Shown: positions 11,167-20,856 of the stretch, in pieces
How positions within the stretch are numbered: the stretch's first letter is position 1
Layout of the letters: each line of letters begins with the position of its first letter
DNA from: CBDAPE01 sp965198325
GTDB taxonomy: Bacteria > Pseudomonadota > Alphaproteobacteria > UBA828 > JAPUJA01
DNA: 64,000 nucleotides
NCBI GenBank assembly: GCA_965198325.1
Contig: CBDAPE010000019.1
Span: forward strand, 620,001 to 684,000
Direction of reading: 5' to 3'
Notes under the pieces: generated by a model
The model's database searches: none
Told to the model about the DNA's origin: nothing
What the model saw: the letters and a program-made list of their open reading frames with translations, nothing else
Translations under genes and position numbers: made by a program

Positions 11167-12479
11167 CCCGATTTCACTCCGTCGCGACGGCTGTCTTGGC
11201 CGCCGTCGCGATGCTGCTCGGGGCGTGCGGGGATGACGAGGAAGAGCGCCTGCCGGGGGAGCGGATTTCCGTCCTGACGCTCGAACGGGTGCTCGAGCCC
11301 GATCCCCGGCTCGCTAATCTCGAGGTTCGCCTGCCCCGCCCGCAGGTGAACGACGCCTGGCCCCAGAATGGCGGTTATCCGAGTCACGCCATGCACCATC
11401 TCGCGGTTCGCGATCGCGTCGCTGTTGCCTGGAGCGCGGACATTGGAGAAGGGTCCGACGACGAGATCCGCCTGCTCGCGACACCGGTGATCGGTGGGCG
11501 GCGGGTTTTCTCGATCGATTCCGAAAGCCGGGTCGCGGCCTTCGCTTCGCCCGATGGCCAGCGTCTCTGGCATATCAATCTGCGCCCCGAGTCCGAGGCA
11601 GACAGCGTATTTTCGGGCGGTATTGCCTACGCCTATGAGCGGCTCTACGTCACGACGGGTCATGGTGAGGTGTTCTGTCTCGACGCTGCGAGCGGCAAGG
11701 TCGTCTGGCGTCTGAAGATCGGTGTGCCAATTCGGGCCGCGCCCACGGTCAGCGGTGGACGGGTCTTCGTGTTGACCTATGACAACCAGCTCTTTGCGCT
11801 CGCGGCGGATCGGGCCGAAACCCTCTGGACCCATTCGGGGATTGTCGAATCCGCGGGGCTCCTGGGCAGTGGCAGCCCCGCCGCGGCGAGCGGGATTGTC
11901 GTGGCGCCTTACTCGTCGGGCGAGGTATTTGCACTGGCGGTCGAGAGCGGCCGCGTCGTGTGGTTCGATACCCTATCCTATCAGCGGCCCACCGGCGGCC
12001 TGTCGACGCTGAACGATATCAAGGGAAGTCCCGTCATCGATCGCGACCGGGTTTACGCCATCGCCCATAACGGTCAGTTGGTCGCAATTGACCTGCGCTC
12101 TGGTAACCGGATATGGGAACAGAACATCTCCGGCGTGCACACTCCGTGGGTTGCGGGCGATTTTCTTTACGTTCTATCGGCCGAGGGTGAACTGGTCTGT
12201 GTTTCGCGGGACGACGGGCGGATCCGTTGGATCCGCACCCTGCCGCGCTATGCCGACCCAGACGACCGGGAGGAGGTCTTGTTCTGGAGCGGCCCCGTGC
12301 TGGCAGCCGATCGGCTGCTCGTCACCGGCTCGAACGGCATGGTGCTGTCGGTTTCGCCCTACACCGGAAAACTCCTCGGACGCCTGGAGGTGCCGGCGCC
12401 GGTTGCCCTGCAGCCGGTGATCGCCGAAGGCACAATCTATATCCTGACCGAAGAGGCGGAGCTTTACGCTCTGCGTTAA
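11163..12479 (+). CDS. bamB: Outer-membrane assembly lipoprotein BamB
   Basis: A 438-residue lipoprotein of the BAM complex, folding outer-membrane beta-barrels. The GTG start overlaps the previous stop codon. A signal peptide with lipobox LLGAC gives lipidated Cys near residue 21, followed by acidic DDEEE. The rest is a PQQ-type beta-propeller with repeats such as LWHINL, VFCLDAASGKVVWRLKIG, VFALAVESGRVVWFDT, LVAIDLRSGNRIWEQNISG and LVCVSRDDGRIRWIRTLP. der follows after 5 bases. Confidence 0.93.
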   Translation: MTRFHSVATAVLAAVAMLLGACGDDEEERLPGERISVLTLERVLEPDPRLANLEVRLPRPQVNDAWPQNGGYPSHAMHHLAVRDRVAVAWSADIGEGSDDEIRLLATPVIGGRRVFSIDSESRVAAFASPDGQRLWHINLRPESEADSVFSGGIAYAYERLYVTTGHGEVFCLDAASGKVVWRLKIGVPIRAAPTVSGGRVFVLTYDNQLFALAADRAETLWTHSGIVESAGLLGSGSPAAASGIVVAPYSSGEVFALAVESGRVVWFDTLSYQRPTGGLSTLNDIKGSPVIDRDRVYAIAHNGQLVAIDLRSGNRIWEQNISGVHTPWVAGDFLYVLSAEGELVCVSRDDGRIRWIRTLPRYADPDDREEVLFWSGPVLAADRLLVTGSNGMVLSVSPYTGKLLGRLEVPAPVALQPVIAEGTIYILTEEAELYALR

Positions 12480-12484
12480 ACACC

Positions 12485-13828
12485 ATGCCGTTCACCGTGG
12501 TCATCAGCGGCCGGCCCAACGTCGGGAAATCGACCCTGTTCAACCGGCTGGTCGGCCGTCGGGAGGCCATCGTGGATCCGGTGCCGGGGGTGACGCGCGA
12601 CTGGCGCGAAGGCCGCGCCCGGCTGGGGCCGTTGGAGTTCGTTGCGATCGATACGGCCGGTCTGGAGGAGGGCGAGTCCGAAAGTCTGCAAGGCCGCATG
12701 ACGCGCCAGACGGAGGCCGCGTTGGCGGAGGCCGATTTGATCCTCCTGCTGGTTGACGGGCGGGCCGGAATCACGCCGGTGGATCGGCATTTTGCCGATT
12801 GGCTGCGCCGCCAGGAAGTACCGCTTCTCCTGGTCGTCAACAAATGCGAAACCCGGAAAGGTCGCGATGGGCTTGCCGACGTCTACGCTCTGGGATTGGG
12901 CGAACCTGTCGCAATTTCGGCACAGCATGGCGACGGCATGGTCGATCTCTATGATGCGCTGGCTTCCTATGCTCCCGATCCCGAAACCGGTCTCCCCGAA
13001 GCCGAAGCGCCAACGATGGGTCCGCTACAGCTTACGGTGATCGGTCGACCCAACGTCGGCAAGTCGACCCTGATCAACCGGCTGGTCGGCCAGGAGCGTG
13101 TTCTCACCGGCCCCGAGCCGGGGATCACCCGGGATTCCGTCGTCATCGAGTGGGTTTTCGAAGACCATCCGATTCGCCTGATCGACACCGCGGGCATTCG
13201 TCGCCGGGCCAAGGTGACGCAAAATCTTGAGAAGCTCTCGGTCTCAAGCGCGCTCGAAGCGGTTCGTTTCGCCCATGTGGTCATCCTGCTGCTCGACGCA
13301 CAAGCAGCGCTCGAGCGCCAGGATCGGAACCTGGCCGCGATGATCGCGGACGAGGGCCGTGCCCCGGTTATCGCAGTCAACAAATGGGATCTGGTTCGCG
13401 ATCCGAAGGCGGCGCGCAAGGAACTGGGCGAGCGTCTGGCCGACGTATTTCCTCAGGCCAGGGGCGTGCCCGTCGTCACTCTTTCGGCGTTGACCGGCGG
13501 TGGTGTGGCAAAGCTGTTGCCCGCCGTTTTCGGGGCCCATGCGGTATGGAACCAGCGGGTTCCGACTGCCGATCTCAACCGGTGGCTCGAAGCGGTTGTG
13601 ACGCGCCATCCGCCGCCGATTGCCGACGGCCGGCGTCTCAAGTTGCGCTACGTCACCCAGGTCAAGGCCCGCCCACCCAGCTTCGCGTTGTTCGCGAGCC
13701 GTCCGGGCAAACTCCCCGAATCCTACCGGCGTTATCTGGTGAACGACCTACGGGACACCTTCGGGTTTCCCGGTGTGCCGATCCGTCTGATGTTGCGCAA
13801 GGGCAAGAACCCCTATGCGAAGTCCTGA
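12485..13828 (+). CDS. der: Ribosome biogenesis GTPase Der
   Basis: Tandem-GTPase factor for 50S subunit maturation, 447 residues. G domain 1: GRPNVGKSTLF (residues about 9-19), DTAG at 58-61 and NKCE. G domain 2: GRPNVGKSTLINRL near 186, DTAGIRR and NKWDLV. The C-terminal KH-like domain runs from about 360 (RLKLRYVTQVKARPPSFALF) and ends in the usual basic tail. The ATG at 12485 directly precedes PFTVVISGRPNVG, matching the family. It forms an operon with the YfgM-like gene and bamB. Two bases separate its stop from a convergent SDR gene. Confidence 0.96.
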   Translation: MPFTVVISGRPNVGKSTLFNRLVGRREAIVDPVPGVTRDWREGRARLGPLEFVAIDTAGLEEGESESLQGRMTRQTEAALAEADLILLLVDGRAGITPVDRHFADWLRRQEVPLLLVVNKCETRKGRDGLADVYALGLGEPVAISAQHGDGMVDLYDALASYAPDPETGLPEAEAPTMGPLQLTVIGRPNVGKSTLINRLVGQERVLTGPEPGITRDSVVIEWVFEDHPIRLIDTAGIRRRAKVTQNLEKLSVSSALEAVRFAHVVILLLDAQAALERQDRNLAAMIADEGRAPVIAVNKWDLVRDPKAARKELGERLADVFPQARGVPVVTLSALTGGGVAKLLPAVFGAHAVWNQRVPTADLNRWLEAVVTRHPPPIADGRRLKLRYVTQVKARPPSFALFASRPGKLPESYRRYLVNDLRDTFGFPGVPIRLMLRKGKNPYAKS

Positions 13829-13830
13829 TC

Positions 13831-14541
13831 TCAGGATCCCTGCGCTTCGACGAGCTCGCCGTTCAGGGTACAGTCAGTTTCCGCGAGGGGCACGAAGGCC
13901 TTGGCGATCGTTTCGGGTGGGGTCTGGAGTTCGGGGTCCTCGCCGGGCATGGCCGTGGCGCGCATCCGGGTCCGCACCACACCGGGGTCGAGCAGGTTGA
14001 CCTTCACATTGGTTTTTTCCAGCTCGCCCGCGTAGCTCTTCACCAGCACGTCGAGTGCCGCCTTGCTGGCGTTATACGGCACCCAGTAGGCACGTACCCG
14101 CCGCGCCGCTTTCGAGGTGACGAAGATCCCTCGGCCCGCGTCCGACGCGCGAAGCAGCGCGTCGAAGCTACGGATGAGCCGCCAGTTTGCGGTGACGTTG
14201 ATCGCGAAGGTTTCCTCCCAGCTCGCAGGTTCGCAATGCGCGGCGGGGCCCAGGCTGCCGAGCACACCGGCGTTTCCGACCAACACGTCGAGCCGTCCCC
14301 AGCGCTCGGCCACGGCGCCGCCCAGCCGGTCGATCGCCGCGCCGTCGGTCAGTTCGAGCGGTACCAGAGTCGCCTTGCCGCCTGCAGCGCGCACCCGGTC
14401 GTCGACTTCTTCGAGGCCGCCCGTCGTGCGCGCAACCAGGATCAGTTCAGCGCCCTCGACGGCGAACCGCTCGGCGAGAGCGGCGCCGATCCCCCGTGAA
14501 GCCCCGGTAATGAGGGCCAGACGGCCGGCCAGACGGGCCAT
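13831..14541 (-). CDS. SDR-family oxidoreductase
   Basis: A 236-residue classical short-chain dehydrogenase. It has the cofactor loop TGASRGIGAALAERF, NAG motif VLVGNAGVLGSLGP, the serine region GIFVTSKAARR and catalytic YNASK (Tyr and Lys) in WVPYNASKAALDVL. The YciK/YdfG-like pattern PGVVRTRMRA suggests NADP(H) use, but the substrate is unknown. It starts 6 bases after the purF stop, so it is the distal gene of the purF unit. Confidence 0.88.
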   Translation of the reverse strand: MARLAGRLALITGASRGIGAALAERFAVEGAELILVARTTGGLEEVDDRVRAAGGKATLVPLELTDGAAIDRLGGAVAERWGRLDVLVGNAGVLGSLGPAAHCEPASWEETFAINVTANWRLIRSFDALLRASDAGRGIFVTSKAARRVRAYWVPYNASKAALDVLVKSYAGELEKTNVKVNLLDPGVVRTRMRATAMPGEDPELQTPPETIAKAFVPLAETDCTLNGELVEAQGS

Positions 14542-14547
14542 GGTGGG

Positions 14548-16002
14548 CTAGCCCCGTTCGTCGAAAAGCGAGAGTTGGAGATCGCTCGATCCGCCGTCAT
14601 GGTCGACTAGCGAGATCGGATAGTCGCCAGTGAAGCAGGCGTCGCAGAACGGCGGTTCGTTGCTCGCACGGCCCGGCAAGCCCATCGCTCGGTAGAGCCC
14701 GTCGATCGAGATGAAGGCGAGGCTGTCGACGCCGATCAGTTTTGCCATTTCCTCGACATTGTGCCGTGCGGCGAGCAGCTTCGAGCGCTCCGGCGTATCG
14801 ACACCGTAGAAGCAGGCGTGGGTGGTCGGCGGGCTGGCGATCCGCATGTGCACTTCCGCCGCGCCTGCCGAGAGTACCATTTCGACGATCTTGGTCGATG
14901 TCGTGCCGCGCACGATACTGTCGTCGACGAGGACCACGCGCTTGTCGCGCAGGCTCGATTCGTTCGCATTGTGCTTGAGCTTGACCCCGAGGTGGCGAAT
15001 CTGGTCGGTGGGTTCGATAAAGGTGCGGCCGACATAATGGTTGCGGATCAGGCCGAGCTCGAAGGGCAGGTTCGCCTCTTGGGCGTAGCCGATCGCGTTG
15101 GGCACGCCCGAGTCGGGTACGGGCACGACCACGTCGGCGGGAACGCCATATTCCCTTGCGAGTTCCGCGCCGATTCGCTTGCGCGCCTCGTAGACACTGA
15201 TGCCCTCGAGAACGCTGTCGGGTCGCGCGAAATAGATGTACTCGAAAACGCAGAAGCGGCGGGCCTGCTCTGCGAAGGGGTTGATACTGCGCACGCCACC
15301 TTCGTCGATCATGACGATCTCGCCCGGTGCGACGTCGCGCATATAATCGGCGCCGATGATGTCGAGCGCGCAGGTCTCCGAAGCCAGGATCGGCGCGCCT
15401 TCAAGCACGCCGAGCACCAGCGGACGTACGCCCAGCGGATCGCGCACGCCGATCATGGCGTCGTTGGTGAGCGCAATCAGCGAATAGGCGCCTTCGACCT
15501 GCTTGAGCGCATCGACCATCCGTTCGACCACGCTTGAATATTCACTGATCGCCATCAGGTGGACGATCACTTCGGTATCCGAGGTCGACTGGAAGATGCA
15601 GCCGCGCTTGACGAGTTCCTGGCGCAGCGTCACCGCGTTGGTCAGGTTGCCGTTATGGGCGATCGCGAGACCACCGAAGTCCAGATCGGCGAACAGCGGC
15701 TGAACGTTCCTTAAGATCGGCTCGCCGGTCGTCGAATAGCGATTGTGGCCGAGCGCGGCATAGCCCTTGAGTCGGCGGATGGGCTCGGGCTGGCTGAAAT
15801 TGTCGCTGACCAGACCAAGACAGCGGTGGTTGTAGAAATGTTCGCCGTCGTGAGAGACGATTCCCGCCGCCTCTTGGCCCCGGTGCTGAAGGGCGTGCAG
15901 ACCCAGCGCCGCGTGTGCACTCGCGTCTTTGTAGCCGTAGATGCCGAACACGCCGCATTCGTCGTGGAACTTGTCGTCGTCGAACGGGACGGTGGTTGGC
16001 AT
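14548..16002 (-). CDS. purF: Amidophosphoribosyltransferase
   Basis: Makes phosphoribosylamine from PRPP and glutamine, the first purine step. The 484-residue reading starts at ATG 16002, seven bases after a strong AGGAGGTG; a start at 16059 would add 19 unlikely residues. The N-terminal nucleophile is Cys16 (FHDECGVFGIYG), implying removal of a 15-residue propeptide. RGQEAAGI and the PRPP loop VVLVDDSIVRGTTS are present. Cysteines in RFCVFEYIYFARPDS, HACFYGVD and FCDACFTGDYP match the 4Fe-4S ligands of the Bacillus subtilis type, so an iron-sulfur enzyme is likely. Confidence 0.97.
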   Translation of the reverse strand: MPTTVPFDDDKFHDECGVFGIYGYKDASAHAALGLHALQHRGQEAAGIVSHDGEHFYNHRCLGLVSDNFSQPEPIRRLKGYAALGHNRYSTTGEPILRNVQPLFADLDFGGLAIAHNGNLTNAVTLRQELVKRGCIFQSTSDTEVIVHLMAISEYSSVVERMVDALKQVEGAYSLIALTNDAMIGVRDPLGVRPLVLGVLEGAPILASETCALDIIGADYMRDVAPGEIVMIDEGGVRSINPFAEQARRFCVFEYIYFARPDSVLEGISVYEARKRIGAELAREYGVPADVVVPVPDSGVPNAIGYAQEANLPFELGLIRNHYVGRTFIEPTDQIRHLGVKLKHNANESSLRDKRVVLVDDSIVRGTTSTKIVEMVLSAGAAEVHMRIASPPTTHACFYGVDTPERSKLLAARHNVEEMAKLIGVDSLAFISIDGLYRAMGLPGRASNEPPFCDACFTGDYPISLVDHDGGSSDLQLSLFDERG

Positions 16003-16055
16003 TCGCCCCACCTCCTGTGGGTCTTGTCCAGTCCCATCATGATGGTTGCGCTTGC

Positions 16056-16724
16056 TCATTCGATTGTCTCGATGATGCTGTCCAGCTCGCGGCGCTCGTC
16101 CGGGGCGTAGCCCGTATCCTCGTCGGGCGCGGGCGACGGTGAGGGTTCGGTCAGCTCGCGCAACGCCCGTTCCGCCTCAATCGCGACTTCCCCCTTGTGC
16201 TTGATCGCGTCGCCGGTCTCCTCGCCTTCGCGGGCCAGATCGTCGGGCACGATCCGCCGTATCACGTTTGCCCCCTGGTGAATCCACGGCATGAACCGCG
16301 CCTCTTCGATCCAAGGCGGCCGGTCGTCGTCGGGAACCGCCCACACGATAAACATATAGGCGAGGCAGACCACGATGGCACCCCGGAAGAGGCCGAAGAT
16401 AAAGCCCAGCGATCGATCGACAGCACCAAGTTTTCCACCCCGTATCCGCGCCGTGAGCAGATGGGTAAGCACGATAAGAATAACCAATGTGACGACAAAA
16501 ATCGCGACTCCCGTGATCGCGTCCGCGAGCAGCGTCAGATCGATCCAGTCCCGCAAGTATCCCTTGGCGTGAGGAAACGCGTAGAGGGTCGCGAAAGCGG
16601 CGCCGATCCAGGCGCCTATTCCCAAGGATTCCCGGACAAAACCACGGGCGAAAGCGAGTCCGCCCGAGACCAGGAGGATGACGACAACGATGACATCGAC
16701 GGGATTGACCGGGAAGTCGTCCAT
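16056..16724 (-). CDS. cvpA: CvpA-family membrane protein
   Basis: A 222-residue inner-membrane protein with four predicted helices (VDVIVVVILLVSGGLAFARG, GAWIGAAFATLYAF, AITGVAIFVVTLVILIVL and GFIFGLFRGAIVVCLAYMF) and a long acidic cytoplasmic tail ending DSIIETIE. The family motif is FARGFVRE plus LGAVDRSLGFIFGLFRG. CvpA is needed for colicin V export in E. coli and for envelope homeostasis; the molecular activity is unknown. Conserved position upstream of purF. Confidence 0.92.
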   Translation of the reverse strand: MDDFPVNPVDVIVVVILLVSGGLAFARGFVRESLGIGAWIGAAFATLYAFPHAKGYLRDWIDLTLLADAITGVAIFVVTLVILIVLTHLLTARIRGGKLGAVDRSLGFIFGLFRGAIVVCLAYMFIVWAVPDDDRPPWIEEARFMPWIHQGANVIRRIVPDDLAREGEETGDAIKHKGEVAIEAERALRELTEPSPSPAPDEDTGYAPDERRELDSIIETIE

Positions 16725-16739
16725 TGTGCTGTCTCTGCC

Positions 16740-18137
<1,398 letters not shown>

Positions 18138-18178
18138 TTAGGCCGCGCCGCCCGGATCGTCGCGACAAGAGCGACGGG

Positions 18179-18958
18179 TCATGGTTTAAGCACCTGCATT
18201 TCGATCGGGCCCTCGGCGCTGCCATGGATAAACTGCTCCACATAGGCGTTGCCGCTAGTGTCGATTTCGCCCACCAGGCCCGACCAGATGAGCTTGCCGT
18301 CATGGATCATTGCAATTCGGTCCGCGATCTTACGCGCGCTCGCCATATCGTGAGTGATCGAAATTGTCGAGGCCCCGACCTGTTCCCGGCAATGAATGAT
18401 GAGGTCGTTGATCACGTCGGCCATGATCGGATCGAGGCCGGTCGTCGGCTCATCGAAGAAGATGATCTCCGGCTCGGTCGCGATCGCGCGCGCAAGGCCG
18501 ACCCGCTTTTGCATGCCACCCGACAGCTCGGCGGGGGACAGTTCGCCGACCTCCGGTCCGAGTCCGACTTGAGCGAGCTTCTCGAGCGCGATGGATTTGG
18601 CCGTCCTTCGACTCATCGCGCGGCCCTGGATCAGTCCGAAGGCGACGTTCTCCCAGACCGACAGGCTGTCGAACAGGGCGCCACCTTGGAACAGCATTCC
18701 GAACTTGCGGATCACGGTTTCGCGCTCGCGGGAGCGCATCGTCGTGACCTCTTGACCGTCGATCTTCACGCTGCCCGCATCGGGTTGCAGCAAGCCGATG
18801 ATCGACTTGATCAGCACCGACTTGCCGGTGCCCGAGCCACCGATGACGACGAGCGATTCGCCGACCTCGAGACGGAGGTCGATACCGTCGAGCACGACTT
18901 TCGGCCCGAACGATTTCTTCAGGCCCTGAACCTCGATCTTGTAATGCGCCTCGGTCAT
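18179..18958 (-). CDS. mlaF: Mla-type lipid-transport ABC ATPase
   Basis: A 259-residue ABC ATPase for phospholipid/organic-solvent-resistance transport across the envelope. Walker A is VIGGSGTGKSVLIKSI, signature LSGGMQKRVGLARAI, Walker B EIIFFDEPTTGLDP, with the H-loop at SITHD. Typical of MlaF rather than other importers because it is paired with an MlaE permease, overlapping it by four bases (ATGA). A gene for the MCE substrate-binding protein MlaD would normally follow but radA follows instead. Confidence 0.93.
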   Translation of the reverse strand: MTEAHYKIEVQGLKKSFGPKVVLDGIDLRLEVGESLVVIGGSGTGKSVLIKSIIGLLQPDAGSVKIDGQEVTTMRSRERETVIRKFGMLFQGGALFDSLSVWENVAFGLIQGRAMSRRTAKSIALEKLAQVGLGPEVGELSPAELSGGMQKRVGLARAIATEPEIIFFDEPTTGLDPIMADVINDLIIHCREQVGASTISITHDMASARKIADRIAMIHDGKLIWSGLVGEIDTSGNAYVEQFIHGSAEGPIEMQVLKP

Positions 18959-19734
18959 TTCGCGAAAAACGCCTCGGTGATGATGTAGTTGAACACAAGC
19001 ACAAGCATCGCGCCGCTTACCACGGCATTGGTCGTTGCCCGCCCGACGCCCTGGGCGCCGCCCTTCGAATTGTAGCCGTGATAGCAGCCCATGAGCGTGA
19101 TGAGAAAACCGAACACCGCCGCCTTGATGAGGCCCGAAATAACATCGAAGGCCTCGAGAAATTCAAAGGTGTTCGTGATGTAGTTTTGGGCGTTGAAGTC
19201 GAGCTTGTAGACGCCGACCAGGTAACCGCCGAACACGCCGATAACGTCGGCGACGAGAACCAGAAGGGGAAGCATGATGATGCCCGCGAGCAGGCGGGGG
19301 GCCACGAGATATTTGAACGGGTTCGTTGAGAGCGTGGTCAGCGCATCGATCTGCTCGCTCACCCGCATCGTGCCGATTTCGGCGGCCATCGCGGCGCCGA
19401 CTCGTCCCGCGACCATGAGCCCCGCCATGACCGGGCCGAGTTCGCGGGTCAGCGAGATGACCACGACCATGGGAATCGAGGCTTCCGCCGAGAAACGCGA
19501 AAAACCTGTATAGCTCTGCAGAGCCAGAACCATTCCCGAGAACAACGCGGTCAGTCCCACGACAGGGAGCGAATAATAGCCCACCTCGATCATCTGATGG
19601 CCGATGAGGCGGGGAAAATAGGGCGGCCTTAAGCAATGGGAGAGGCCTTCCATGCTGAACATCAGAAGTCGGCCCGCGATCTGCAACAGGCCCAGAACGG
19701 CCCGGCCGATGGCGGCCAAGGGGTTGAACCTCAT
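18955..19734 (-). CDS. mlaE: MlaE-family ABC permease
   Basis: A 259-residue inner-membrane permease with five to six helices; the family core is GLTALFSGMVLALQSYTGF, followed by TRELGPVMAGLMVAGRVGAA and AEIGTMRVSEQIDAL (the EQ loop that contacts the ATPase). It begins MRFNPLAAIGRAVLGLLQIA. It works with MlaF directly downstream in intermembrane phospholipid transport. alr lies 3 bases upstream, so alr-mlaE-mlaF are probably one unit. Confidence 0.93.
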   Translation of the reverse strand: MRFNPLAAIGRAVLGLLQIAGRLLMFSMEGLSHCLRPPYFPRLIGHQMIEVGYYSLPVVGLTALFSGMVLALQSYTGFSRFSAEASIPMVVVISLTRELGPVMAGLMVAGRVGAAMAAEIGTMRVSEQIDALTTLSTNPFKYLVAPRLLAGIIMLPLLVLVADVIGVFGGYLVGVYKLDFNAQNYITNTFEFLEAFDVISGLIKAAVFGFLITLMGCYHGYNSKGGAQGVGRATTNAVVSGAMLVLVFNYIITEAFFAK

Positions 19735-19737
19735 GGA

Positions 19738-20856
19738 TCAGTCCCCGCCGCCCCGGTAATGCCGCTCATATCGTGCTCCCAGCGCAGTCAGGATTTCGTA
19801 GCCGGTCGTTCCGGCTTCCGTCGCGAGGCTGTCGACGGGGTGGTCAGGGCCGATCAGGGTAACGCATGTTCCAGGGCGGGCATCCTCCGGGGGCAGGGCC
19901 GAGACGTCGAAGGTAAGCAGGTCCATCGAAATGCGTCCTACCTGTGGGATGCGGGTCGAGCCGATATAGCCGACGGCCTGATCGCTCAGGCTACGCAAGT
20001 ACCCATCGGCATAGCCGGCGGAGACGGTCGCGATCCGCGCGCCCCGGGCCACCCGGCGGGTCGCACCATAACCAACGGTCCCATCCCTGTCAATCTCACG
20101 CAGTTGGACAATTTTTCCTTGTAATTGAACGACTTGTCTCATTGGATTGGGTTTCGCCGGGGTCGGATTCACGCCGTAGAGCGCGACCCCTGGACGGGCC
20201 AGATCGAAGTGGTAGGCGGGGCCCAGAAACAGCCCGGACGAATTCGCCAGGCTGGCGGGTAGGGGTCCGCACAAGGACTCCAGAAGAGCGCGGGCCGCCC
20301 TGAAGCGCGCGAGCTGCTCGGCGTTGAGCTCATGATCGGGATCCTCGGCGCAGGCGAGGTGGCTCATGACGGCGGCCGGTGCGACACCCTCTAGCCGCTC
20401 GGGCTCCTCGGCGAGTTGCCGGACCTCGGTCATCGACAGGCCAAGCCGGTTCATACCCGTGTCCACATGCAGGATTGCAGCCCGCGTATCGTCACGCGAA
20501 CGGCAGGTCGCCTGCCAGGTCTCGATCTGTCCCGGTTCGTTGAGAACGGGGGTCAGCCGGGCGTCGGCGAACAGACCGCCCTGGCCGGCGGCGGGTCCGT
20601 TGAACACGGCAATCGTGACGTCGGCCAGCAAGGCGCGGAGCGCGCCGCCTTCGTCGAGGGTTGCGACGAAGAAGATGCCGCAGCCGGCGCGCGCCAGCGC
20701 GGGTGCGATGGTGGCCATGCCGAGACCATAGGCGTTCGCCTTAACCACGGCGGCGCAGGTCTCGCCGGTGAAGCTGTCGCAGAGTATGCGATAGTTCCGA
20801 ACGAGAGCGCCCAGATCGATGGTCAGGATCCCGCCGGCCGTCTCAGAATGGCACAT
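19738..20856 (-). CDS. alr: Alanine racemase
   Basis: PLP-dependent L/D-alanine interconversion for peptidoglycan. 372 residues from the ATG at 20856; this start lies inside the last codons of dnaB, with a 14-base overlap, and gives the normal family length, while the upstream in-frame extension is only dnaB read in another frame. PLP lysine is Lys39 in AAVVKANAYGLG; the second catalytic tyrosine lies in TVGYGATRRV; HVDTGMNRLG and VGRISMDLLTFDV are family blocks. Cytosolic. Sits between dnaB and mlaE, translationally coupled to dnaB by position. Confidence 0.95.
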   Translation of the reverse strand: MCHSETAGGILTIDLGALVRNYRILCDSFTGETCAAVVKANAYGLGMATIAPALARAGCGIFFVATLDEGGALRALLADVTIAVFNGPAAGQGGLFADARLTPVLNEPGQIETWQATCRSRDDTRAAILHVDTGMNRLGLSMTEVRQLAEEPERLEGVAPAAVMSHLACAEDPDHELNAEQLARFRAARALLESLCGPLPASLANSSGLFLGPAYHFDLARPGVALYGVNPTPAKPNPMRQVVQLQGKIVQLREIDRDGTVGYGATRRVARGARIATVSAGYADGYLRSLSDQAVGYIGSTRIPQVGRISMDLLTFDVSALPPEDARPGTCVTLIGPDHPVDSLATEAGTTGYEILTALGARYERHYRGGGD

